A stretch of DNA of 64,000 bases from Clarireedia homoeocarpa (lineage: Eukaryota > Ascomycota > Leotiomycetes > Helotiales > Rutstroemiaceae), in the NCBI GenBank assembly GCA_001465935.1, contig LNKV01000044.1, positions 209,709-273,708 on the forward strand. The letters are read 5' to 3'. The position numbers and the translations under genes were made by a program. Below the pieces are notes generated by a model that was given only the letters and a program-made list of their open reading frames with translations, was not told where the DNA came from and made no database searches. Positions 11,966 to 24,179 of the stretch are shown piece by piece; position 1 is the stretch's first letter, and each line of letters begins with the position of its first letter.

Positions 11966-14900
11966 GAGAGAGCGAACACTTGTAGAAAGGTAAAATTATG
12001 ACGAAAAAGGGCGTCACAAGCCTAGAAACCCATGGGCAGTTGAACGGCAATGATCCATAGTTCAAGTAGTATGCAAGGCGCAGCTGTAAGAGCAAAGGAA
12101 GGGATACTTCGTTGAGTGGATGAACAGGTCCAAGTTGTGGATGAGACGAGACGAGACGAGACAAGACAGGGCACGGCTAGCAGATGAGTGTACTTTAAAT
12201 TATGCGCGTAGCGAATTACTCCGGACAAAGAAGGCATGATAAACGGTGGTGAGAAAAACAGGAGATAGGAGGTGCGCGTAAAGGAATTGCGGCAAATAAA
12301 CTCATGGATAGATTTGGTAGACAAAAAGGATGTGTGGATTAGAAAGCGAAGCGCGTGTGGTGGGTGGGTTTCATGATATGTAGAAAAGGGGAGGAGGAAA
12401 TAATGAGTAGAGAATTGGAGATGGAGGTTAATGTATATACATTTATATTAGAAAGAGTAGAGAATAGGGGGAAGAGATAGAGGTTTTATACAGTAGTAAT
12501 CGACAACCAAGGGCGGGAGATAGTTGTTAAGCATATATACTTCTATGTTGTGCCGTCCAAATAGACGGATTTAGAATTTCACAAGCTGCGTGACGCTGTA
12601 TACATTCACCCAATGCAAAGAAAGATAGAAGAGATGATGAAGATATCACTCGTGTATTCGGATGATACTTTTATAGGAAGATGTTATAAATTTTTCTAGC
12701 GAGTCCCAAAAGTAAATAAACATGATCATTCGAAAGTTTTTTTCCTGGTAATCCCCCCCCCCTTTCCCTTCACGACTCCCGGCCGTTTATTCTCCTAGCT
12801 ACCCCACCTCATCTTAGTCTTGATGGCTCAACGATAGCTGTTGTGAGCGAAAGAGCCGCTCTTAGACTGATTCATTCCACCGAGCTGCAACTGCTTGCGT
12901 AGTCTGCGCCATGCGCCGTGACAGGGTGAGTACATCAGCAGCCGGCAACCTCCAAGGGAGGGAAATGGGAAATAGTTGAAGAGAGTGGCTTCATCAATCA
13001 ATTACACAATAGACAAGCGGGTTTAACCGATCAACTCTGATCATGACAACTAATTGTCGAAGTATATGTAGAAGAATGAAAGTAGTAAGGTTAACTTGGC
13101 TGTTCACCCACCACGTGAAAATTGCAATACTGTTGCACGTTTCGTGCAAACAGATCATTTGCTTTCCAATTTGACCTATACACAGGAAATTGACACAAAG
13201 AATGAAACACAGGCTGAAAGAGGGTGGATCTCTTACTATAGAGGTCTGGATCGGATTCGAATGGATGTGGACTTGAGCCGATATATAGCTGAAGGGCGTT
13301 GCGGTGCAGTGCGATGATCGTGGAAACATGAATATATATTTCCGTCATAGAAATGCAACAGCATGTTAATGGTCCTAGCCGGTACGATGCGTCGCTGTGA
13401 CGGACCGAGGGCAGCAACCAAAGAATAATAGAGACCGGGTTCACTTGAAGGCAGCCGACAGTGGAAACACATCAAGCAGAAAGATATTTAAGAATGCTCA
13501 ATTTGTGCCGCACCCTAATTCTATAAAGAAATCCATGTTCTGTGGAGTGGGATAGAACAGCGAAAGATCTTCTCATAATTGTGCGATCTAGAATAGTGTA
13601 GGTGTAGGACAGAAAAGGAGATTTACGAGAGCCGACCTCGAGATTAAGGTTATGGATGAGACCATGGATAACCGAACTTTGTTTATTGCAGAGAATCAAT
13701 GTCATGTCAGGTCATGTCCAAGGTTAAATTCTTGGTGCCATCGTAAGGAGTGAGTTGGGAGCGCTTCATGGATTCAATGTATAGGTCGTGCATACTTGCA
13801 TGACGGGGATCGTGAGGGGAGACAACATTAGTTGTACGAACCATATGACACGGAGAACTCAATCCAACTCTATATAAAGATCCCCTACGCATAAATATGG
13901 CGTGAACTTGTGAATAAACACATATAGAAGGCAGTTTTGGAGTAGAAAGAACGTTCGAGATTAGGAGGAATTCGAGAAACATAGAAGATGTGCTATAAAG
14001 ATGGTGGTGGCGAGGAAAGTAGATTTGGTCTTGTTGACTGGCCTGATAATTGATATCAGCTAATCGAAAGACGTGCAGAGTAGAAAGCAGATATGGTGTT
14101 GAAACTATACAAGGAACAAACTTGATAACATACCGATACTGCTATGTGATATTAGATGAGGAGAAGCTTCTGAAAATGAGCATATTATGAAAGGTGGCGT
14201 TTGTCATATTGGAAGGTCGACAGTTATGTGCAAGCCGTGCGAATAAGCACCAGAAGAACATGAAACACCAAAGTTGACCAGATTTCTTCTACATGCTATG
14301 AAGCAATCTGTATGAGTAAGATTGAACTACAGAGAATATAAGGATAAGCATATCGGCGGAGTGCGAAACAATGGAAATATATAAAGTAGCATCAAACAAG
14401 GCGGAGCACAGCATGTTCGACGAGCAAACCTTGAGAGCAAATGATATGCATAAGACCCACAAACTCGACCTTCAAAAGAACATGCTAGCAAGAACGCATT
14501 GCACATGTGGTCTTCGTGCCGACAAACTCACCATGCATGCCCCTATGTGGAATCACCAGGTTAGGTGTAGTGTGATCGTGGGGGTTAGGGGAGCCGGCCA
14601 AACCACCGATCGAGCGACGTAAACACTTGCTACATTTTCATCGCGGACTCGGTCTCAGCACCGAACAATGAGACGTCAACTCAAGGCTACCCAATCAGGG
14701 TTTTGGGTTTTGGACTTCTTCACTTTCATGTAAATGAATAGGCGTCGCGCAGACCAGGAAATGATTCATGGGCTGTCTCAAATGTTCCTGCCCGCCTCCC
14801 CAAGTATTGGGGGCTTTATCAAAATCACCGGATTATCGGCTGTTCTTACCCTGCGTTCTTGAGACTAGAGATGACGATTGCCGAAAGAAATCCGCATATA

Positions 14901-16555
14901 AGTGACATTGCTCCAAATCCTCGCAGGCTCAGGGCATCTCCCAGTTGTGATTTGCATTCTTGACACACTGCATAGACACACTATATATCTATGAACTGGA
15001 TAGTACGATTTTCCCCTTGATTCGTCCCACATGTACCTGCTTGAGATTCATACCCAATAGAAGAGAGGGCGTGAGCGCTAAAATTGAGGAGCATCTCAAG
15101 GCGGACGAGGCAAGTTTCCGAGCGGTTTCGCCGCGCCTCTGCTGCGCCTGCTCTTGTCCGTATCGAGACCTTTGTTCCCATCAAACAGGGCTTGGAACAG
15201 GCAAGGAGAACCACCGCGCTGGGGATGCTATGCAGCACTATTATAAAAATACAGCTGCACTTGGTGCAAGCGCATTCATTGTTACAAGTCGCAGAAGCAG
15301 AGGCGGCAGCTCGCTCTCAATATGGCGTGACATGCGGAGTGTTAGGAGATACACTCGGCTCTCCATTCCGCAGATGTAGTCAGAGGCGGGTCGATAGCCC
15401 CTCGTGTAGCTGCAGATTTGATTGTGCTGCTAGGGATGAATGCTGGAGGAAATAAGGTATAAATAGATAGTTCAGTCGTCTCGCAAATTCCAATCCGCAG
15501 ATTCCACCTCTTCGTGCTGTCTCACTATTCTCTCGACCAACACATCGCAATTTGTTCCGAACTCTCGAGAGCTCAAGTAACGAGAGCAGAGTTGGTCATT
15601 TAAAATTGCTAATCGCAAGAGTAAATGAGTGCCCGCCCTGCAAAATATTGTCCTTTGACGCGGTGCTCGAGACGGTGTAAAATGATTCGAGTGTGGTCGA
15701 TCTGTCGATTTTTGAGGATACTTAGACAGCTGTCGATTGATTCGTGCATAGAAATATATCGTTCCTGAGCTAGTGGCATGTCAATCAGTTAAGTGGCAGC
15801 CCCCACATGGAGATGAAGGAAATGGGAAATGGAATATGGAGTTGGTTTGTTCTTTTGCAGGTTGTCGACCACTTGAACCTAGTCCATTGAACTTGAATGA
15901 ATAGTTGAGAGACCGTGTTTCATTGTGGTAGATATATATTTTTTGTCTTGGGGAATGGTTGGGTGGGCTCTGAGAGCTTCTACTCGGTGCCTCTCGTAGT
16001 ACAAATGGAGTCCGATGAAGAATATCATGAAGTCTTTATAGAAAAGGAGGTGTTGGAAAGGACAAACTACCTACATCTGAGATTATCGTAATTGAATAAC
16101 GGGTATGTCACCATTTAGATTCTCCAAGCTACATGAAGATGCCGTGATTATCATGTGATTCAGGGGTTGGAGCTCGAACAAAACAGGACAGGACCTCGAC
16201 ATTGTGCTTGAAAGACGGCAGCGAATAACAAGACACGCAGAGTGAGAAGTGACGGGCTACTCTGGAGTCAAAACAATTGTTGGCTGTCGAGATGCGGCTG
16301 CGTGGTGGTCGAGTGGTGCATGAGTGACGGGAAGGTGTTTGCTTCTGAGGTCGCAGAAATCGAAAGCGTGAAAGAGAAAGATGATGCCGCTTTCTCCATG
16401 ATCCGGTAGAACGCGTGTTGATATGGGTTATTTACGCTTCGTATGCCGTTTTGTATTGGTAGCTATATCTTATCCCCTAATCTTGTCGAATCTCTCTGTT
16501 TAAGGGGCATGGGCTGGTGGCTGGTGGCTAGAAGGAGGCGAAGAAGTTCAAATAT

Positions 16556-16625
16556 TCACACAGCACACGCATCACACGCATCACACACAGCACACACAGC
16601 ACACACAGCACACACAGCACACAAC
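16556..16625. repeat. CACACAG / CACACGCAT minisatellite
   Basis: Eight or so tandem 9-base units of the form CACACAGCA, the first two variant (CACACGCAT). Confidence 0.85.
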
Positions 16626-16965
16626 AGCATTCGACATTGGCACGACCAAGGAGCCACTCGATATACATGCGCTGTGTTGCCATCATGGCCGGTCAGGTCC
16701 CCGATCCATCAGCAGCATTGTACGTGTTTCTGCAAGCCATTAATACTAAGATACTGGTATACCGGTATAAGAACGCGACTAATTGACTATTTTACTTGGA
16801 AGTGGCGTATAACAATCATCCTATCCATGCCCACATGCCCACACCCGCCCACACCCACACCCATCCTCCTTCCTCTCGAACCTCCCCTTTCTCATCAAAG
16901 CCATATGCTCTCCCAAAGTTATGAAGACTCGGTAACAGCGCAAAGACATACATGCCATCATGCCA

Positions 16966-17040
16966 CCACTGACTACCGAATATTGCCGAATACAACCGAC
17001 CGACTAGTACCGACTACTCCCGACTACTACCGAATACTAG
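16966..17040. repeat. imperfect CCGACTAC repeat
   Basis: A degenerate series of CCGACTAC, CCGAATAC and CTACCGA units, about eight copies, imperfectly spaced. Confidence 0.6.
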
Positions 17041-17201
17041 TTCGTATGACCGTGTCAATATGATGTCAAGCTTTCTGTCCGAGAATGCCCTACGCTCATC
17101 GTTAGCATGGTTTCGTCACCACTAAAGCATCGAGATTCGAGAATTTGATATCTAAAAATTGCCAGTTTTACTTGTTCGGATTTTTTATACCCATATATGA
17201 T

Positions 17202-17272
17202 TGCCACCTGCCACCTGCCACCTGCCATCTGCCACTTGCCACTTGCCACCTGCCACCTATCACCTGCTGCTC
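17202..17272. repeat. GCCACCT 7-base minisatellite
   Basis: About ten tandem copies of a 7-base unit GCCACCT with GCCATCT, GCCACTT and ATCACCT variants. Confidence 0.85.
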
Positions 17273-17397
17273 GCTCTCTTGTTTTTTGTATCTTTCTATA
17301 AGTACTCTGATTTTTATGCTTCATAGGTGGGATCTAGTTTGGCCGCACTGAACGGGATTGCAGAGCAAGGGCCCGGGAGATGTTTTAGAGATGTTCA

Positions 17398-17450
17398 TCG
17401 TCAACAATCGTCAGCAATCGTCAGCAATCGTCAACAATCGCCAACAGACG
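17398..17450. repeat. AATCGTCARC 10-base repeat
   Basis: Five tandem copies of a 10-base unit (AATCGTCAAC / AATCGTCAGC / AATCGCCAAC). Confidence 0.8.
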
Positions 17451-17535
17451 CCATGTCATGCCTAGGTATTCCTGGAATCAACAGTCGGCCCTTGATCATG
17501 GGGTTTTGATTCTTTCAAAATCATACATCATATCT

Positions 17536-17585
17536 TCGACCTTGACATCGACCTTGACATCGACCTCGACCTCGACCTCGACCTC
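17536..17585. repeat. CGACCT(TGACAT) repeat
   Basis: Two copies of CGACCTTGACAT followed by four copies of CGACCT, a visible shift from a 12-base to a 6-base unit. Confidence 0.8.
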
Positions 17586-18129
17586 ATAACGTCTTGTTGC
17601 TCCGCCCTCGCTCACAAGAAACCTCTTGCCGGTCAAGGAGATAGTAACACATCGATGAGGAAGGGAGAGTTTCGGGGTAAATAGGGGCACGGCCTACCTA
17701 ACCAATACATGTGTGTATACGTATAGACAGTATACGACGGAAGTTACGCGGTTTTATATTACCGACTGAGCTGAATGTGGTTATCGACTCCCTTTTTCCA
17801 GATTTCATACTCCATACCTGCTCACGCAAATTCCGGTCTCTGGGAGAGAAAGTTCCTAGCAGCCTCAGTATCAATGACGAAGTCCAAATTCAATTCAACA
17901 CTTGAATGACAAATCACCCAGCAAGCGAAGACAAATAAAACAAACGCGTTTCGGGGGGGGGAAGGGGACGGGGGCGATCCATTAGACCAACTTGCTTAAA
18001 ATCAACAACTGCGAAAAATATCGTCCACGCTCATATCTTCATTTCTCGTTCATCCTTCATCACACGCATTCATTATTCATCTTTCATTATTCGTCTTAAT
18101 ATCGTACATTCTCGGACCACAGCATCAAA

Positions 18130-18167
18130 ATGAAAAGTCACCGAGAAAATGAAAAGTCACCGAGAAA
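18130..18167. repeat. 19-base tandem duplication containing a start codon
   Basis: ATGAAAAGTCACCGAGAAA occurs twice, back to back, at 18130 and 18149. Because 19 is not a multiple of three, the two ATG codons open different frames: the first runs 30 codons and stops at 18222, the second opens the 136-residue frame. Confidence 0.9.
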
Positions 18168-18559
18168 GATGGACTCGGTTGATCGATGCCCTCCTCACAT
18201 CAACTCTATCGATATCATCTAATTCTCCTTCCTGCCATCCACTCAACCTTTATGACAGTCAGATATTCTCAGAGCCCATGCCTATCCATTGTGGCCAAGC
18301 GTCCCGATTACTTGACAGCTCCAGGGCAGAGATCGAATGGGCGTTAATGGCGTACGATTGCAAGGTGTGCCACTTCTCCAACAACCACAACAAATCATTT
18401 TCGTGGCCGGAATCTTACGTGAACAATCAACTGGCAACCATAGTATATGTTTTCGAGATAAATAAGTGCCCTGGCTGTACGCCAGATCCGACAAAAGACA
18501 TGCGCCGGACACGGTTTTCGATTCCACTCGACAATCCTACGTTTCCTCCTCAATCCTAA
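18149..18559 (+). CDS. hypothetical protein, 136 residues
   Basis: I do not recognise this frame. It follows a typical CT-rich fungal leader (18030-18120) and has a coding-like composition, with two Cys pairs, DCKVCH and NKCPGC, about 40 residues apart, which could bind a metal. The start lies in a duplicated 19-base block, so the upstream ATG at 18130 may be used first and compete with it. It may be the first exon of a gene that continues into the frame at 18598; I could not find a convincing splice pair. Convergent with the transcription factor gene to the right. Confidence 0.35.
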   Translation: MKSHRERWTRLIDALLTSTLSISSNSPSCHPLNLYDSQIFSEPMPIHCGQASRLLDSSRAEIEWALMAYDCKVCHFSNNHNKSFSWPESYVNNQLATIVYVFEINKCPGCTPDPTKDMRRTRFSIPLDNPTFPPQS

Positions 18560-18597
18560 AAGAGATCTCGCCAATTTTCATGTTTTGAATTGACGGA

Positions 18598-18897
18598 ATG
18601 TTTGAATACGAATATGGGAAATGCGTAGGCAGGAGCAATGAGGAATTGACTGGATGCCTCTCCGTATATTTTATCGTTGAAAATGCAGACTGGCGCATTG
18701 AAGGAAAAGGGGTATCACAGACGCGCCAAATGAGTAATGGACCTCCACCCACAAGTCGAATTTACATCCAGGATGATCGCAAGAGAGTGAAGTTTAACAT
18801 CTTAGCAAAGCTAGGATTCGCAAAGCTATCAAGTCAACCGTGTCCAGGTGGCAAAATTGCCCCGAACACCAAAAGCTTCACGCAATCACCAGACTAA
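18598..18897 (+). CDS. hypothetical protein or second exon, 99 residues
   Basis: Not recognised. The composition (GCLSVYFIVENADWRIEGKG, RIYIQDDRKRVKFNILAKLG) looks like a folded protein rather than a random frame. It lies 38 bases after the preceding 136-residue frame but in a different phase, so the two may be pieces of one gene joined by an intron or separated by a frameshift. It ends only 52 bases before the stop of the convergent transcription factor gene. Confidence 0.3.
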   Translation: MFEYEYGKCVGRSNEELTGCLSVYFIVENADWRIEGKGVSQTRQMSNGPPPTSRIYIQDDRKRVKFNILAKLGFAKLSSQPCPGGKIAPNTKSFTQSPD

Positions 18898-18949
18898 TGG
18901 CACCCTTGCCATTCGCAATAGGTGGCACACCTTGATAGAAACGAAACGA

Positions 18950-21176
18950 TCAATTTATATTGAGAAAGTTTCGGATTTGCATAAGGTGCTGCGCGCCTCG
19001 CTCTTCTTCAGATGGCTGTCGTAATGAAACAGGATCAGCCGCAAATGATTGAAATCCAAATGAAGGAGATAGTGCAACCCATTCTGCAGATATTGTTGGG
19101 CTAAACCTCTTTTGAATGACGTGGACTGGTTGAGTATATGTCGGTCTTGTAAAGGCATCAAGAACGTCAGCCAGCAGAAATCTCGAATTGTTTGGAAGGG
19201 CATTATGGAAGTCCTCCTCAAGGTCATTTGGCAGAGGGTTCATCAGATCCTTTGCCGTCTTGTAGAGAAGCTGCAGGAATGTTTCCGTCACCGGGTAGCC
19301 TGAGTGTGATTGCGCCAGAATACTGATTGCTAGCTTAAGGGCTGGCCATCCTTGGGTATAGAATCGCATCCTCACATCTGTCAGGTGGAGGATGGCGAAC
19401 ATCTGCATAACAGGTTGATATCGTGAGATATCCAGCGAGTGGTAGTGTTCTTCAAGGAGGGACAACCCCTGTTGTGCGTGCTCCCATAAAATGTGATCCA
19501 CAAGCGACGTAGGAAAACCATCGAAGTCGAGGAATGGTCGGAGAAGGTGCACAATGGCAGTATGATACATCGTTCTAAACTTTCCATTAGCCACGCACAA
19601 CGCAAAAAACATCTGGTGGTGCCCTACAAAAGCGAAATTGTATGTGGCAACAGCTGGGTATGCTTGTTGCTACTATTGGCAATTATGCTCGGAAGTTCAT
19701 TACGCCATGCCTTAAGCCTGCCATAGAGATTCAGGATGTGCTCTGCTGATATCGGTGGACCGTTCACATCATATAACAGAATCTCAATATCGCCGACAAT
19801 GGCGGCGAATTTCGCTTTCTCACGATTATTGGTCGCCATGAAGCTCGACTGCCAAGATATATTCTGGTCGTTATTATCTCTGGGGAAGCGGTAAAAAGCC
19901 CACTCCCTCTCATCGAGTTGTTGGTCGTAGACTTCATCTACTGTTAAGTAGTTAGAGAACGTCGTGTTGAAGACGGGAGGCGTTCGAAAAGTCATCTGTG
20001 CCCACTCACTAGAATTGTCAACTGTACCGACACATGGACAGCTTCGGTGAGCAGAACTTACATGTTAAGACAATGCAAGCCTCTAGCAGTATTCCGCCAT
20101 ACTCTTTCATACCATTCACCTTCAAAACATTTCAGATTCGCCATTAAGTTATTGGCCATAGTCAGATACTCTGAAGCAAGCAACCCCTTTCCCCTTGCAC
20201 AGGCTACTAGGAACATTATTGCAAATGCTTGGACATTCACAAGGCTGTAGTCTTTGTGGTCAAGCATATGACTTGCTGCATCGCTAAAGTCCTTGCCAAG
20301 GAGATCAAAGTCGGTCGTATCGCCATCCACTGGTGTGTGGTGATAGCAGGCCATTGCGCAGATGGCATTTACTAAGGCGATCGAACAAAACACATTGGAC
20401 TCATTCGGACCATTTCGGTAGTGGTTTACGAAGATTCCCTCATCGAAGAGCGTATGAACAGGATGAACCCAGGTGAAATAAAGTGTAAAGAGATGATGCA
20501 TGATCTCTTCGTCCGCGGGTAAGCTCGACCATTGAAAAGCCGAAGGACCTACTCCGTTTGTCTCGTTGTCGGTAGGTTCTATCGTAGAATGGGGGGAAGC
20601 TCCAGATGAGCGACCATCCAAGTCATCATTAGTCGACTGTAACCATTGGGCTATACTTTCGATTGATCCGTGATTTTGAAGTCGATCTATTATGATTGAT
20701 ATGTTCTCGTTGGCTTCGATTGCATGAAATATTGACTCGGCATCGCGTCTCCAGTGCTGGTAAGACCTAAGACTCTCGACCATTTGCATCTTTGCATGCT
20801 TGGTATGAGGTTGGTAGGCACAGTTTCCTAATGCTTTGAACACACATCGGCCGCAGGGTTCTTTACCATCACACTGAATACACTTAGCTACAAGACCGAC
20901 AAGCCTTGCTTCACCAACCCGCATACAGTGAACAATCGTACAAAGATCAGAAGATTAACTCACTTTTGCTCGCGCTCCTCTGCAGTTGGTGCATGCATTT
21001 TGCACAACATGCTCAGGCTTTCTTCTTCTTTTTGCACCTGGTGCTGCGATGCATATGTTGTTCTTCTGAGCTCGTTCATCTGCGTTGGCTTCGGGGGTGG
21101 CTAATTGATTACTGCTGCCGGCTGCTAAGTTCCCATCCCCCTGTCGGTTAGATGGGCGGAGAGGTCGTAGCGGCAT
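18950..21176 (-). CDS. Zn2Cys6 transcription factor, four exons
   Basis: Fungal-specific transcriptional regulator of unknown target. Exons 21176-20964, 20882-20062, 20008-19628 and 19574-18950 join in frame to 679 residues. The first intron splits the zinc cluster right after the third-cysteine lysine, and the join gives CTNCRGARAKCIQC then CGRC and a final Cys, with spacing CX2CX6CX8CX2CX7C and one extra Cys in the long loop. The second join gives NIEWAQMTFRTPPVF, and the third, a 53-base intron with a GGCTAATGG branch, gives LLPHTISLLTMYHTAIVHLLRPF; both match the fungal-specific TF domain (about residues 190-480). An upstream in-frame ATG-containing stretch to 21260 is more likely leader. 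The basic run AKRRRK before the cluster is a probable nuclear signal. Confidence 0.9.
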
Positions 21177-23782
21177 TGTCAGTGAGACGATGTGGTATCG
21201 GTTGATGTACGGTTGAACTTTCTTTAACTCATGGAAAGGTCTTTGCGAACAAACCTTCATAATTATTCGAAGTTGTGTTCAATATATGCTGTTGAAGTAA
21301 TGGGCAGCTAACTCGAAGGCGGAGGTAGCCAATAGTGCAGTTCATTACCCTAAGTGATGCGGGTTAAGGCATACGAGACCGATATGAATGTGTCGCCACA
21401 CGTTCAGAAAGCTTTTTCAGCAGTCATACGTCAAGCTGTGTTGCTTTTTGCCAGGGATTCGAAGGAGGCGTAATGGCAAACAAAATAAATTAGCAATAAC
21501 ATTCCTTGGATATCGAATTGATGAAGAATCGGTCGACTACAAAAGTGTCGAATAACAAATAGGGCTGCGTTGAGGTCATGCTCCCTTGGCGAGCGAGCAT
21601 GTATCCAGTTATCCAGTAGCTAGGGTTCTCATCGAAGCTCAATCGATCTATGTACAAAAGCTAAAGACGACGACCCGGTAGCATTGGGGCCTACCCTGGA
21701 TCAAGACGGACCACCAAGTTATGTGAATAGCTTTACGTTTCTAGACCTCGAACACCACGGTCTTTGTGTTGGTAACATAAGCCCATATGATACACGAGCT
21801 ATAAAAACTTCAGGGACGCATACCTGGGCTAGATACAATCTTCGGACTACACTATAGCTTTCTTAATAGTGATAGCCTCCGTGCTAATTGAGACGGTGCA
21901 CCTATCAACCGTGCGGCTCTTGTGCACCTGTGTGATTGAAGTACCTGGGAAGGTTAGGGGGTAAACAGGACTCCTACCTCGTTGCCCATAAGACGTACAA
22001 CTCATCCTCAAAGGCATGGTTTCCTTGTCCTTGTCTTTATTAAACAAACGGAGAAAACTATACGCTTCTGAAAGCTCAATTATAATAACCAAATATACAT
22101 TAAGAGCCCTTGGAAATCATTTAACGACACAGAGGTAGAAGATAAAGCTTATCTTAATGTTCTCAGGCTAAAATAAAGTATATCAGATGTACCAAAAGCC
22201 GACTCTATACTAGAGGTCTTGATCACCTATTCGCTATGCGAAATAGAGAGTACATATTCAAGTTCACATGAAGAATGGGCATATTCATTGGATCTTGTAA
22301 GGGGCAATAGGATATGGCTGAATCAGCTCAAATCGAGATGCGGCGTTGAGTCCGTCCCCGCCGACGAGCTCTTCCCACTAATTGTCATGCATAGCAAATC
22401 AAAAACAACCCGAACCCCCCTGACTTGCCACGAGTTTGCCTGGGATATTGGAGAAGGGCTTCTCATCCGCCTCAGCAGATAACTGCGAAAACCAACCTAA
22501 ACTGAGTCGGCAGAGGTATACTTCTTCTCAGTAATATAATCCAAGTCGTAGAGAGACCGACCGTTAGAGAAAAAGATAGACATCTTAAATAAACGAAACG
22601 GTTCGGGCTAGCTAGTAGTAGGGCTCCCGAGTTTGCTATCCGGTAATTAAAAGGAAAAGAAAAGGTATTCCGCTGTGTGATATGATATGACGTTTCTCTC
22701 CAAGATCTGCTTTATAAGTCATATATAAGTTAGAAGTTATCAAAAGCTGCCGTCCCCGTGGCTTTCAACGACCAGTGGAAGTCGAGAAAAGAGCTTCATT
22801 AATCTAGATCTGAACTGCACACTTTGACCCGGTTTAAGTCAAGGGTTCTTTTACTTCCGGCTTGCGTCGGCTGGCTTGTTGTTTCTTTGTACTATATAAG
22901 TTAAGATAACATGGGATTTTGCTTTTACCGTAGTATCGGTTTTCCTTTTTAAATCCTTGCATAAGTATGTATGATTTTTGCGAAGAGGGTTGTATGTTTA
23001 CTAAACTTTCTTTTCTGCGTTGGGCCATTTCTTGCACATCTGTACCCCAGAACCCTTCACGAGGGATCTACTTGTGGCGTTTGCTGCAAGAAACTCGATG
23101 GTTGGTTTTTGTGTGTGCGTTCTTAGTTATTGGCTCTCCTATCGAGTTTATCTGATTAGGTCGGCGGCAATAAGTTAGTTCTATGCGGAGAGGTGGAAAT
23201 AATGAATGACCTAGGATAGCTGGGCGTTACACTTACTAGATCTATTACTGTATCAAACGATGACGAGAACAATAATAATGATGATAATGATGATGATAAC
23301 GTCCCTTATTATTGCCGCTCTTCTCTGTATCCACAAGTTTTCCCTGAATTTTGCTGCTGAGCATAGATAGATTGTAGAAGTGATGTAGTGGTGAATGGTA
23401 CATACAGTACATGGTGGAGCTGACCTCTCCGGTTCCGACGAGGGCTGGCTATTGCGGGTGAGATTTGAGATGGCTATCGTATGATGCGCAGTGCAAGTGC
23501 GAGCACGAAATTGCAGATGAATACAGTAGATGAGATGCGGTGCATGAAGTGGGAGTGAGCAGAGGTGAATGAATGAAGAGAGGGTCGCTCTTGTTTGTGG
23601 ACTCTGTTTCATCTTTCGAAATTCTTTTGAGGATTATATTAGATGAATGCATAACTACAAGATAATAATGGCGGGTTGCGGCATGTGGTGGTCCATCGGG
23701 GAGAGCCAAATGCGAAGATGGGGACAGGTGGTCTGATAGTCATGGCATTGGTGTCCGATTTCGTTCTGTGCTTTCTGATTTT

Positions 23783-24172
23783 CTAGTCTTGCATGCGGAA
23801 GAGCAGGTATTTGCGCTTTTGGCCACCTGCAAGGGAGTGATCTACTGGCTTAGTTCTAGATAGCCTGCGAAGGGAGGTTCGGGGAAAAGCTCGGGGACAG
23901 CCTTGTATGGTGCCAATCCAGATATGCCATGCAAAACATAGATACTTATTGTGGCAGAAGCATATCCGATGCATAAGTTTACGGAGTAGACTTCTGGAAC
24001 TGCTCAAGTGTGCGGCCTGCGGCCGGGTTAGAGAGCACGTTAGGTAGAATTTTCGGGATTTTGGTGGCGATTTGACCAGACGGGCTTTAGGGGGTTTACT
24101 GCACACTGAAGGAGGCTCCTCTACTTCCTTCTCGCGCGACGCTAATAGTTCTTGTAGATATGCTTGATGCAT
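23783..24172 (-). CDS. uncertain hypothetical reading frame, 129 residues
   Basis: Not recognised. The N-terminal half (MHQAYLQELLASREKEVEEP, then PKARLVKSPPKSRKFYL) has a composition expected of a real, basic, disordered protein; the C-terminal half is Arg/Cys-rich and less convincing. It lies alone at the edge of an AT-rich island, without a visible partner gene. It may be a chance frame or a fragment. Confidence 0.18.
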   Translation of the reverse strand: MHQAYLQELLASREKEVEEPPSVCSKPPKARLVKSPPKSRKFYLTCSLTRPQAAHLSSSRSLLRKLMHRICFCHNKYLCFAWHIWIGTIQGCPRAFPRTSLRRLSRTKPVDHSLAGGQKRKYLLFRMQD

Positions 24173-24179
24173 GTTTTCA

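Larger units (their letters stand above)
10971..18129. other. 7 kb gene-poor region
   Basis: No convincing gene. Open frames are short, overlap on both strands and lack domain-like sequence. The left part includes the 3' region of Ada2 with GGATAG and GACGA short repeats (11198-11217, 12141-12168) and a long purine tract. The right part has a dense cluster of unrelated short tandem repeats (16.55-17.59 kb), listed separately. Non-coding transcripts or tiny secreted-protein genes cannot be excluded by eye. Confidence 0.5.

Noticed and set aside
11785..12164. Several overlapping open frames of 66-137 codons on both strands
   Set aside because: All are translations of the purine tract (Lys/Glu, Gly/Glu, Arg, Leu or Ser runs) and need no gene to explain them.
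19612..19627. Apparent frameshift in the transcription factor near a 15-base GTAGGG...CAG segment
   Set aside because: A normal 53-base intron (19627-19575) with a CTAAT branch explains it and restores the conserved LLTMYHTAIVHLLRPF.
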